Below, piece after piece: positions 56,931-64,000 of a stretch of DNA of 64,000 bases. A program made the translations under genes and the position numbers. Origin of the DNA: Mycolicibacter heraklionensis (lineage in GTDB: Bacteria > Actinomycetota > Actinomycetes > Mycobacteriales > Mycobacteriaceae). The notes beneath the pieces were generated by a model. That model was given only the letters and a program-made list of their open reading frames with translations, made no database searches and was not told the origin of the DNA. The stretch's first letter is position 1. Each line of letters opens with the position of its first letter. The DNA lies in contig LZME01000007.1 in the NCBI GenBank assembly GCA_001673575.1, positions 21,545-85,544 of the forward strand, given 5' to 3'.

Positions 56931-57326
56931 ATGCGACTGAACCAGGTCACCGTCGGCAGCACCGACCTGGACCGCGCCGAGCGGTTCTACCGGCTGCTGG
57001 GGCTGCGGCTGATCGTCAAAACGGACGACTACCTGCGATTCGAGTGCCCGGACGGGGACAGCACCTTCTCGGTGGAACGCGTCGGCGAGGTCGCGGCGGG
57101 TGAGCAGGTGACCATCTATTTCGAAGCCGACGATCTCGACGACCAGTACCAGCGGTTGCGCGGCTTGATTGAGTTCACCCAGCCACCGACCGACATGCCG
57201 TGGCTGTGGCGAGAGGCTCGACTGCACGATCCCGACGGCCACCGGTTGTGCCTGTTTCACGCCGGCCAGGCCCGCCGGAATCCCCCGTGGCGCCTGCCGC
57301 CGCAGGAAGCCCCGGATTTGCCCTAA
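56931..57326 (+). CDS. VOC-family (glyoxalase/dioxygenase-like) protein
   Basis: A 131-residue protein with the VOC start VTVGSTDLDRAERFYRLLGLRL and the second half ending REARLHDPDGHRLCLFHAG, typical paired beta-alpha-beta units that bind a metal. The reaction is unknown. It follows the LipH-like gene after 4 bp, so both are probably one transcript. Confidence 0.85.
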   Translation: MRLNQVTVGSTDLDRAERFYRLLGLRLIVKTDDYLRFECPDGDSTFSVERVGEVAAGEQVTIYFEADDLDDQYQRLRGLIEFTQPPTDMPWLWREARLHDPDGHRLCLFHAGQARRNPPWRLPPQEAPDLP

Positions 57327-57395
57327 CACCACCCCGGTCCCCCGGCGCGCGCGTTACCGTCGACCTCGATCGACGTCGGCGGCGAGGAGCGGACC

Positions 57396-58880
57396 GTGAG
57401 TGAGGAACCCGACCACGAAATCCTGATCGTCGGCGCCGGCTTCTCCGGCATCGGAGCGGCGATCAGCCTCGACCGCGCCGGGATGTCGGACTATTCGATC
57501 ATCGAGGCCGGCGACGGCGTCGGTGGCACCTGGCATTGGAACACCTATCCGGGTATCGCCGTAGACATTCCGTCGTTCTCCTACCAGTTCTCGTTCGAGC
57601 AGAGCCCGGATTGGTCGCGCACGTATGCGCCGGGTGGGGAGCTGAAGGCCTATGCCGAGCACTGCGTCGACAAGTACGGTCTGCGCTCACGAATCCGGTT
57701 CCGCACCGTGGTGCTTGCGGCGGAGTTCGACGAGGAACGCGGCTGGTGGCGGGTGCAGACCGATCCGGGCGGTCCTGTGACCGCGCGGTATCTGATCAAT
57801 GCCAGCGGCGTGCTGACCACGCCGAACCTGCCCGACATCGCCGGCGTCGACACCTTCGCCGGGGTGACGATCCACACCGCGCGCTGGGACCACTCGCAAG
57901 ACCTGACCGGCAAGAGAGTGGCGGTGATCGGCACCGGAGCCTCTGCGGTGCAGGTGATTCCGGAGATCGCGCCGAAGGTTTCCTCGCTCACCGTATTTCA
58001 GCGGACACCGATCTGGTGTTTCCCGAAATTCGATGTGCCGCTGGCTGCTCCGATTCGCTGGGCGATGCGAATGCCCGGCGGCAAGTCCCTGCAGCGGCTG
58101 GTCAGCCAGGCTTACGTCGAGGCGACCTTTCCCATTGCGGCGCAGTATTTCACGGTGTTTCCACTGGCCAAGCTGATGGAGTCGGCCGGGCGGGCGTATC
58201 TGCGGCGGCAGGTGCATGACCCAGACCTGCGTAAGAAGCTCACCCCGCGCTACGCCGTCGGCTGCAAACGTCCCGGCTTCCACAACAGCTACCTGTCGAC
58301 GTTCAACCGCGACAACGTGCATTTGGTGGTCGACCCCATCGACAGGATCACGCCCGCCGGCGTCGTCACCGTCGACGGGACGTCCCACGAGGTCGATGTG
58401 CTGATCTTGGCCACCGGGTTCAAGGTCATGGACAGCGACAACATTCCCACGTTCACCGTCACCGGGACCGGAGGCCAGACCCTGGCCCGGTTCTGGGATG
58501 AGCACCGGCTGCAGGCTTACGAGGGGGTCAGCATCCCCGGATTCCCCAACCTGTTCAGCGTCTTCGGCCCCTACGGTTACGTCGGGTCGTCGTACTTCGC
58601 GCTGGTCGAAGCGCAGACCCACCACATCGTGCGGTGCCTCACGAGCGCCCGTGACCGTGGGGCGACCCGGATCGAGATATCGGAGGCGGCCAACGCCCGC
58701 TACTTCGACGAGATGATGAGTAAACGGCACCGGCAGGTGTTCTGGCAGGACAGCTGCAAGTCGGCCAACAGCTACTACTTCGACAAGCACGGTGATGTCC
58801 CGTTGCGGCCCACCACCACGGTGGAGGCCTACTGGCGCAGCCGCCGCTTCGACATCGACGACTACCGGTTCAGCGCCTGA
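57396..58880 (+). CDS. Flavin monooxygenase, Baeyer-Villiger type (Rv1393c-like)
   Basis: A 494-residue protein from GTG 57396. The FAD motif GAGFSGIGAA starts at residue 13. The NADPH motif VIGTGASAVQVIPEIA is near 172. The fingerprint F-x-G-x3-H-x3-W (FAGVTIHTARW) is complete. ATGFKVMDSDNIPTF is the second flavin signature. It inserts oxygen next to a ketone or oxidises heteroatoms; the natural substrate is unknown. Position beside metK equals Rv1393c. Confidence 0.93.
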   Translation: MSEEPDHEILIVGAGFSGIGAAISLDRAGMSDYSIIEAGDGVGGTWHWNTYPGIAVDIPSFSYQFSFEQSPDWSRTYAPGGELKAYAEHCVDKYGLRSRIRFRTVVLAAEFDEERGWWRVQTDPGGPVTARYLINASGVLTTPNLPDIAGVDTFAGVTIHTARWDHSQDLTGKRVAVIGTGASAVQVIPEIAPKVSSLTVFQRTPIWCFPKFDVPLAAPIRWAMRMPGGKSLQRLVSQAYVEATFPIAAQYFTVFPLAKLMESAGRAYLRRQVHDPDLRKKLTPRYAVGCKRPGFHNSYLSTFNRDNVHLVVDPIDRITPAGVVTVDGTSHEVDVLILATGFKVMDSDNIPTFTVTGTGGQTLARFWDEHRLQAYEGVSIPGFPNLFSVFGPYGYVGSSYFALVEAQTHHIVRCLTSARDRGATRIEISEAANARYFDEMMSKRHRQVFWQDSCKSANSYYFDKHGDVPLRPTTTVEAYWRSRRFDIDDYRFSA

Positions 58881-58892
58881 TTCGTTTCGGCG

Positions 58893-58950
58893 CGAGCAGA
58901 CGCATAGGCCCCCAAATCCGGTCGGAAATGGGGGCCTATGCGTCTGCTCG
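58893..58950. terminator. Perfect 22-bp stem hairpin between convergent genes
   Basis: CGAGCAGACGCATAGGCCCC begins the left arm (58893-58914), which pairs without mismatch with 58929-58950 around a 14-base loop. It lies between the stops of the monooxygenase and metK, fitting a bidirectional terminator. The CGAGCAGACG ends recur in the hairpin at 22084-22141. Confidence 0.85.
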
Positions 58951-58956
58951 GCGGAA

Positions 58957-60168
58957 TTAAATGGCGCGCTTGAGGTCGTCGACCTTGTCCAGCTGCTCCC
59001 ACGGCAGTTCGATGTCGGTACGGCCGAAGTGACCGTAAGCCGCGGTCGGTGCGTAGATCGGACGCAGCAGGTCCAGGTCACGCACGATCGCGCCCGGGCG
59101 CAGGTCGAAGACCTCCGGCACAATCTTCTCGATCTTGACCGGGTCGACGGTGGCCGTGCCGAAGGTCTCGATGAACAGACCGACCGGCGCGGCCTTGCCG
59201 ATGGCGTAGGCGACCTGGACCTCGACGCGCTGCGCCAGGCCCGCGGCGACGATGTTCTTGGCCACCCAGCGCATCGCGTACGCGGCCGAGCGGTCCACCT
59301 TCGACGGGTCTTTGCCGGAGAAGGCGCCGCCGCCGTGGCGAGCCCAGCCGCCGTAGGTGTCGACGATGATCTTGCGGCCGGTCAGCCCGGCGTCACCCAT
59401 CGGTCCGCCAACGACGAACTTGCCGGTCGGGTTGATCAGGATGCGGGTCGACGAGGAGTCCAGCGTCTCGTGGGCGAGTTCGGCCAGCACGGTGTTGATG
59501 ACGTGCTCGCGCAGGTCGGGGTCCAGGGTGTTGACCAGGTCGATGCCCTCGGCATGCTGGGTGGAGATCACCACGGTGTCCAGCCGGGTCGGGACGTCAT
59601 CCTCGTACTCGATGGTGACCTGGGTCTTGCCGTCCGGGCGCAGGTAGTCCAGCGTGCCGTTCTTGCGGACCTCGGTCAGCCGCCGCGACAGCCGGTGGGC
59701 CAGCGCGATGGGCAGCGGCATCAGCTCCGGGGTGTCGGCGATCGCGTAGCCGAACATCAGGCCCTGGTCGCCGGCGCCCTGGGAGTCCAGCGGGTCGGCT
59801 GCGCCCTCGACGCGGGCTTCATGCGCGGTGTCGACGCCCTGCGCGATGTCGGGCGACTGTGCGCCGATCCCGATGTTGACACCGCAGGTCTCGCCGTCGA
59901 AGCCCTTGTCCGACGAGTCGTAGCCGATCTCCAGGATGCGCTCGCGCACTGTGTTGGTGATGTTGGCGAACGCTTCGCGAGCGTTGGTCGTCACCTCACC
60001 GACCACGTGCACCTGGCCGGTGGTGACCAGGGTTTCCACCGCAACACGTGAACGGGGGTCATCGGCGAGCAGTGCGTCGAGCACCGAGTCGCTGATGGCG
60101 TCACAGATCTTGTCGGGGTGGCCCTCGGTCACCGACTCACTGGTGAACAGCCGTCCCTTTTCGCTCAC
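58957..60168 (-). CDS. metK: S-adenosylmethionine synthetase
   Basis: A 403-residue enzyme making S-adenosylmethionine from methionine and ATP. Visible are [20 protein letters not shown] near the start, [12 protein letters not shown], the P-loop-like [21 protein letters not shown], and [22 protein letters not shown] 60168 has GAAGG 7 bases upstream and gives the conserved [10 protein letters not shown] start; the frame is open 30 codons further upstream without conservation. Confidence 0.98.
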   Translation of the reverse strand: MSEKGRLFTSESVTEGHPDKICDAISDSVLDALLADDPRSRVAVETLVTTGQVHVVGEVTTNAREAFANITNTVRERILEIGYDSSDKGFDGETCGVNIGIGAQSPDIAQGVDTAHEARVEGAADPLDSQGAGDQGLMFGYAIADTPELMPLPIALAHRLSRRLTEVRKNGTLDYLRPDGKTQVTIEYEDDVPTRLDTVVISTQHAEGIDLVNTLDPDLREHVINTVLAELAHETLDSSSTRILINPTGKFVVGGPMGDAGLTGRKIIVDTYGGWARHGGGAFSGKDPSKVDRSAAYAMRWVAKNIVAAGLAQRVEVQVAYAIGKAAPVGLFIETFGTATVDPVKIEKIVPEVFDLRPGAIVRDLDLLRPIYAPTAAYGHFGRTDIELPWEQLDKVDDLKRAI

Positions 60169-60369
60169 AATGTCGCCTTCCGGGTAATCGATCAAGAAGT
60201 TAGCTCGGGCTAATATAGCCGTGCGGTCCTCGGGAGAGCCTGGCAGCCCGGCGCCCATCCCCCGGCGCCAAGGGCGGGGTGATGGCCGTGCTGCCCCGCG
60301 TTCAGAAAATCCTCGACAACATCCCCCACGACGAGAATCCTGAACGACTCGGCCCTGCGAGCGCCTACT

Positions 60370-60984
60370 CTACCGTCCCGCCGCCGCCGTCGCCTTTTCG
60401 ACCCGAACCGCCCAGCCGACCAAGGACCGCAGATAACTCAGCACCAATTCGTCCGGGTGCGCGCGCGGGTCGGTGAGATGAAGCAGGGCCAGTTCTTCCA
60501 ACGCCGACAACAACAGCCGTGTCGTCACACCGTCGGGGTCGACCGAGTGGCCCGCTAACCGGGACAGCCGCCCCGCGGCGATGGTTCGGGCATAGCGACG
60601 GCCCGCTTCCGTGCGGACCCCCAATTGCGGCGGAGCGCCGGCCGGCGGACTCAGGATGATGCGCCAACTGGTAGGCGCCGCATGCAGATACGCCAGGACG
60701 CCGCGGCCGAGCGCGTCCGGGTCGTCGTCGAGCGGGCCCGCTACGCTGCGCATCCCAGCAAAGGCAATGGCCGATTCGCGGTCTAGTAGCGCCGTCATCA
60801 GTCCGCCCAGATCGCCGAAGTTCTGATACACCACCGTCCGGGTCACCTGCGCGGCGCGGGCCACCCGGTCGATGGTTACCGCGGCATAGCCCTCGGCGGC
60901 GACGATGTCGCGAGCGTGGTCGAGCAACTGCATCCGGCGCGCGTGTGCCGACATCCGCCGCTTCGGCTCTGGCTGCGCGCTCAC
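60370..60984 (-). CDS. TetR-family regulator
   Basis: A 204-residue protein from GTG 60984, which overlaps the preceding stop by 4 bp (GTGA). The HTH domain reads RRMQLLDHARDIVAAEGYAAVTIDRVARAAQVTRTVVYQNFGDLGGLM (residues about 17-64). The C-terminal ligand domain has no diagnostic feature. It is co-translated with the FAD oxidoreductase and probably represses this two-gene unit. The open frame continues far upstream inside the oxidoreductase and is ignored. Confidence 0.9.
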   Translation of the reverse strand: MSAQPEPKRRMSAHARRMQLLDHARDIVAAEGYAAVTIDRVARAAQVTRTVVYQNFGDLGGLMTALLDRESAIAFAGMRSVAGPLDDDPDALGRGVLAYLHAAPTSWRIILSPPAGAPPQLGVRTEAGRRYARTIAAGRLSRLAGHSVDPDGVTTRLLLSALEELALLHLTDPRAHPDELVLSYLRSLVGWAVRVEKATAAAGR

Positions 60985-62339
60985 GTCGATGCCGACAGCT
61001 CGAGCAGCAACTCCACGGCGCGGGCAGCGCTCTGCGCGGCGCTCTCCATGGTCGCCGACCAATCGGTACGGGTCCAGTCGCCGGCGAGCACCAGGCTCGG
61101 CACCGACGTGCGCTGATCCGGACGCAGCCCGTCGGTGCCCACCACCTGCGAAAAGGTGGCCTTGGGCATCTTGACCACCTGCGCGGCCACCACGTTCGCC
61201 TCGGCCGCGGCCGGATAGTAGCGACGCAGCATGTCCATCTGCTCGGTCACGATCTGCTCGTTGGACCGGTGAATCTGCTCGTAGGCGCCGCTGGTGGTCA
61301 GGCAATACAGCCAGGCGCCGCCTGGTTCGCGGCGGTGCATCCGCTGCCGGTCGAACACCTCATCGATGACGCCCGTGCCCCCGATCACCGATTCCATCGC
61401 CGCCTCAGTGCCCAATGGGCGGTCCAGGTAGAGGTTGGTGCTTACGATCGGTGTGTAGTGCAATTTTTCTGCAGCAGCGTAAATTTCGGCGTGCTCGGGC
61501 AGATCATCGAGCAAGCCGGCGATATTCGAGTTGGGCACGGCGCACACCACCGCATCCGCCGCCACCTCGGTGCCATCAGCCAACTGCACGGCACGAACGG
61601 CATTGCCCTCCACAATGATTCGCCGGGCGACTGCGCGGTAGCGCACCTCGACACCAAGTCTGTCGAAAACGGCGAGCGCACCGGAGATATAGAGCGTGTC
61701 GAGATCGGTGGTGGGATAGCCGATCGTCACCGCACTGCGGTGGCGCAGCCCAAGTCGGATTCCGGTGGCCAGCACATCGGCAAAGACTTTGGCCGAACCT
61801 CGGGCCACCGGCTCGGCGGCGATGCCGAGCGCCAACCAATCCCACACGGCCTCCCGGGCCCGGGCCGGCATACCGACGCGGCGCAGCCACTGGTCGGTGG
61901 TCAGGTCGGGTAGATCAGTGGGTTGGAACAGCGCCTCACCGGTCAGGCGCACCGTCGCCGCAGCGGTCCGCAGCCGGTCGAACAGGCTCGCGTCGGGGTG
62001 CGGCCCGAACAGCGTCCGCACCGCGCCCAGGCCGCGGGTCACCAACGTGGTGGTGGCCCCGCCTGGCCAGCGCAGCGTTCCGCCGGCCGGAAACTCGACC
62101 ATCGACCGGGTGCCGACGCTGGTCAAATAGCGAAACAGGTGGTCGTAGCCGCTGGCGATCACATGCTGGCCGTTGTCCGCGAGGTCCGGTATCCCCTGCA
62201 CCTGCATCGCCTGGGTGCGTCCGCCGAGCCTCCCGCGCCGCTCCAGCAGGGTCACTTTCTTGCCGGCCTCGGCCAGCCAGACCGCTGCGGCCAGCCCGGC
62301 CAGGCCGCCCCCGATCACCACGTAGCGACGATCGTCCAT
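60981..62339 (-). CDS. FAD-dependent desaturase/dehydroxylase (HpnE/phytoene-desaturase-like)
   Basis: A 452-residue amine-oxidase-fold flavoprotein. The N-terminal dinucleotide motif VVIGGGLAGLAAAVWLAEAGKKVTLLERR is followed by GGRTQAMQV and DNGQHVIASGYDHLF, a pattern close to squalene/hydroxysqualene-type oxidoreductases. The C-terminal FAD motif is SLVLAGDWTRTDWSATMESAAQSA. An isoprenoid substrate is likely but not certain. With its TetR it separates coaBC from metK, which are adjacent in M. tuberculosis. Confidence 0.82.
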   Translation of the reverse strand: MDDRRYVVIGGGLAGLAAAVWLAEAGKKVTLLERRGRLGGRTQAMQVQGIPDLADNGQHVIASGYDHLFRYLTSVGTRSMVEFPAGGTLRWPGGATTTLVTRGLGAVRTLFGPHPDASLFDRLRTAAATVRLTGEALFQPTDLPDLTTDQWLRRVGMPARAREAVWDWLALGIAAEPVARGSAKVFADVLATGIRLGLRHRSAVTIGYPTTDLDTLYISGALAVFDRLGVEVRYRAVARRIIVEGNAVRAVQLADGTEVAADAVVCAVPNSNIAGLLDDLPEHAEIYAAAEKLHYTPIVSTNLYLDRPLGTEAAMESVIGGTGVIDEVFDRQRMHRREPGGAWLYCLTTSGAYEQIHRSNEQIVTEQMDMLRRYYPAAAEANVVAAQVVKMPKATFSQVVGTDGLRPDQRTSVPSLVLAGDWTRTDWSATMESAAQSAARAVELLLELSAST

Positions 62340-62355
62340 GCCCGGCCCCTCTCGG

Positions 62356-62378
62356 CTAACTTACGGTTTGAAAGTTAG
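62356..62378. promoter_or_regulatory. Inverted repeat, candidate TetR operator
   Basis: CTAACTT (62356-62362) and AAGTTAG (62372-62378) flank nine bases, giving a 23-bp dyad 17 bp upstream of the oxidoreductase ATG. The regulator encoded as the second gene of this unit is the obvious candidate ligand. Confidence 0.6.
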
Positions 62379-62443
62379 TCCAGGGACGACGAGCGGTCAA
62401 CGATCCGCTGTAGTGGTGATCTCAGCCAGACGTCGTGATCGCG

Positions 62444-63691
62444 TTATCCGCGGTTGCTGGAAAGGAACGCCACGATCGCGTCCACGATGCGGCTGGCCAT
62501 CAACGTCTTGGAGCCCGACTCCAGGGCGGACTCGGTTCCGTCCGCGGCCAGCAGCCACCCATCGTTGTGGTCGACCTCGAATGCCCGCCCGTCCCCGACC
62601 GCGTTGACCACCAACAGGTCACAGCCCTTGCGGCGCAACTTGGCCCTGGCGTGGAACAGCACGTCGCCGTTCTCGTCACCCGTCTCCGCGGCGAAGCCGA
62701 CAATGGCCCGCATATTGGGCAGCTGCCCGTCCGTGCGTGCGCGCACCGCGCCGGCCAACACGTCGTCGTTGCGGACCAGCTCGATGGTCGGCTCCCCCGC
62801 GCTGTCGGGGCCCTTCTTGATCTTGGCCTGCGCCACCCGCACCGGGCGGAAGTCGGCGACAGCGGCGGCCATCACCAGCACCTGCGCCTCGGGGGCGTGC
62901 TTGGACACCGCATCATGCAGTTGCTGGGCCGAGCTGACATGCACCATGTGGACGCCGGCCGGATCGATCAGGCCCGCAGTGTGCGCGGCGATCAGGGTGA
63001 CCTCGGCACCGCGCTGGGCCGCCACCCGGGCCACGGCGTAGCCCTGCTTGCCCGAACTGCGGTTGCCGATGAAGCGGACCGGGTCGATCGGTTCGCGGGT
63101 ACCGCCCGCGGTCACCAGGACCTTCTGCCCGGCCAGGTCGTGCGGCAACGCGTCGGCGCGTTCCAGCAGCAGCGACGCGAAGGTGTTGATCTCTTCGGCC
63201 TCGGGCAGCCGGCCCGGGCCGGTGTCGGCGCCGGTCAACCGGCCCGATGCGGGCTCAAGGACGACCGCGCCGCGTTCCCGCAGCGTTGCCACATTGGCGA
63301 CGGTGGCCGGATGCTGCCACATCTCGGTGTGCATGGCCGGGGCGAATAGCACCGGACACCGGGCGGTGAGCAGGGTGGCGGTCAGCAGATCGTCGGCGCG
63401 ACCGGCAACGGCGCGGGCCAACAGATCGGCGGTGGCCGGTGCCACCACCACCAAGTCGGCCTGCTGGCCGATCGCAACATGAGGTACATGAGGTACATCG
63501 TCGAAGACCCCGGTGTCGACCGGCTGGCCCGAGAGCGCCTCGAAGGTGGCTGCCCCGACAAACCTCAGGGCGGACTCGGTCGGGACGACGCGAACCGAAT
63601 GGCCGGCCTCGGCGAGCTGTCGGACGACGGTGCACGCCTTGTATGCGGCGATGCCCCCGGAGACACCGACGACGACCCGTTTCTGGCCCAC
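62444..63691 (-). CDS. coaBC: Bifunctional phosphopantothenoylcysteine decarboxylase / synthetase
   Basis: A 415-residue coenzyme A biosynthesis fusion. The flavin-binding CoaC half has VVVGVSGGIAAYKACTVVRQL, the His region FDDVPHVPHVAIG, PATADLLARAVAGRADDLLTATLL and PAMHTEMW. The CoaB half has LVTAGGTREPIDPVRFIGNRSSGKQGYA and KIKK. GTG 63691 is chosen because the protein then starts VGQKRVVVGVSGG; the frame is open further upstream into rpoZ. A 9-bp tandem duplication at 63478-63500 encodes the VPHVPH repeat. Confidence 0.97.
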   Translation of the reverse strand: MGQKRVVVGVSGGIAAYKACTVVRQLAEAGHSVRVVPTESALRFVGAATFEALSGQPVDTGVFDDVPHVPHVAIGQQADLVVVAPATADLLARAVAGRADDLLTATLLTARCPVLFAPAMHTEMWQHPATVANVATLRERGAVVLEPASGRLTGADTGPGRLPEAEEINTFASLLLERADALPHDLAGQKVLVTAGGTREPIDPVRFIGNRSSGKQGYAVARVAAQRGAEVTLIAAHTAGLIDPAGVHMVHVSSAQQLHDAVSKHAPEAQVLVMAAAVADFRPVRVAQAKIKKGPDSAGEPTIELVRNDDVLAGAVRARTDGQLPNMRAIVGFAAETGDENGDVLFHARAKLRRKGCDLLVVNAVGDGRAFEVDHNDGWLLAADGTESALESGSKTLMASRIVDAIVAFLSSNRG

Positions 63692-63719
63692 CGGTCTGAC
63701 CCGTCCTGCCCGGCTCCGG

Positions 63720-64000
63720 CTACTCGCCTTCGGTGTATTCGAGCAGGTCGCCGTGGATCTCGCGCAGCGCGATCGACAGCGGCTTCTCCTGCAGGCCGGG
63801 CTCGACCAGCGGCCCGACGTATTCGAGGATGCCCTCACCGAGCTGGTTGTAGTAGTCGTTGATCTGGCGCGCCCGCTTGGCCGCGTAGATCACCAGCGCG
63901 TACTTGCTCGACGCCCGCTGCAACAGCTCGTCGATGGGCGGGTTGGTGATGCCGAGGGGCGTGTCGTAACCGCCGATCGACGCCGGGTCGAACTCCTCGG
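63720..64000 (-). CDS. rpoZ: RNA polymerase omega subunit (5' end outside window)
   Basis: The frame is open to the window edge. Visible protein: [26 protein letters not shown], then [24 protein letters not shown] and [23 protein letters not shown], ending EYTEGE. This is mycobacterial omega almost residue for residue; about the first 15 residues are missing. Omega helps assemble RNA polymerase. It lies 28 bp before coaBC, the conserved gmk-rpoZ-coaBC order. Confidence 0.96.
   Translation of the reverse strand, partial: EEFDPASIGGYDTPLGITNPPIDELLQRASSKYALVIYAAKRARQINDYYNQLGEGILEYVGPLVEPGLQEKPLSIALREIHGDLLEYTEGE

Noticed and set aside
60279-60476. 65-codon plus-strand frame between metK and the TetR gene
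   Set aside because: No ribosome site or similarity; it overlaps the end of the TetR gene on the opposite strand.

Overview
The window is a high-GC mycobacterial chromosome segment. Synteny and protein sequence match the Mycobacterium tuberculosis Rv1389-Rv1451 interval read in reverse, and a PPE-family gene, LprG/P55, WhiA and OpcA are present. The species cannot be fixed from the sequence alone. A PPE protein with the N-terminus typical of the PPE4 type, plus a paired Rv2004c/Rv2005c-like module, fits Mycobacterium sensu lato.

Layout. 1-3.0 kb: a PPE gene (3' end outside the window), a NUDIX hydrolase and ctaB. 3.2-10.2 kb: a rightward pentose-phosphate operon tkt-tal-zwf-opcA-pgl plus a small helical protein, closed by a 16-bp terminator hairpin. 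10.2-13.5 kb: leftward gap-pgk-tpiA and secG. 13.6-17.1 kb: a DUF3556 membrane protein and a GT39-type membrane glycosyltransferase. 17.1-24.4 kb: a leftward run ribBA-ribH-PH-domain protein-uvrC-rapZ-yvcK-like-whiA, mostly with 4-bp overlaps.

24.49-40.75 kb: a 16.3-kb integrated element in the 3' end of ribC (riboflavin synthase). A short homologous 17-bp stretch lies at each end. The ribC copy next to the element carries a C-terminal tail (YVERLLSRS) supplied by the element. The displaced native tail (LAKYVERLVTKPTE plus stop) survives on the far side as a stub before ribBA. The element resembles the small phiRv1/phiRv2-type elements of M. tuberculosis: a leftward run of tyrosine integrase, small phage proteins, DUF2742, D5/P4-type primase-helicase, Zn-ribbon protein, WhiB-like protein, HTH/excisionase-like protein and HK97-type prohead protease. 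In place of a capsid gene it has a 1517-residue tail tape-measure protein with an embedded peptidase-like domain. I recognise no terminase, portal, major capsid, lysin or holin, so it looks like a phage satellite (or a reduced prophage). Its left arm holds a second tyrosine integrase, membrane-protein cargo, and a roughly 1-kb non-coding block with a 46-bp near-perfect palindrome.

40.7-50.4 kb: ribC, lprG-P55 (opposite strand), ribD, rpe, rsmB, fmt, then an Rv2004c-like kinase/ATPase and a tandem universal stress protein with a candidate DosR box. 50.9-58.9 kb: a secreted DUF732 protein, degenerate priA, a DUF1023 hydrolase, a YhhN lysoplasmalogenase, a LipH-type esterase, a VOC protein and a Baeyer-Villiger-type monooxygenase. 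58.9-64 kb: metK, a TetR regulator plus FAD oxidoreductase cassette, coaBC and the 3' part of rpoZ.

Functionally the backbone links NADPH and pentose supply (zwf/tkt/tal/pgl/rpe), lower glycolysis, riboflavin biosynthesis (ribA/B, H, C, D) and cofactor metabolism (coaBC, metK). The element splits the riboflavin cluster by placing 16 kb between ribC and ribBA-ribH.
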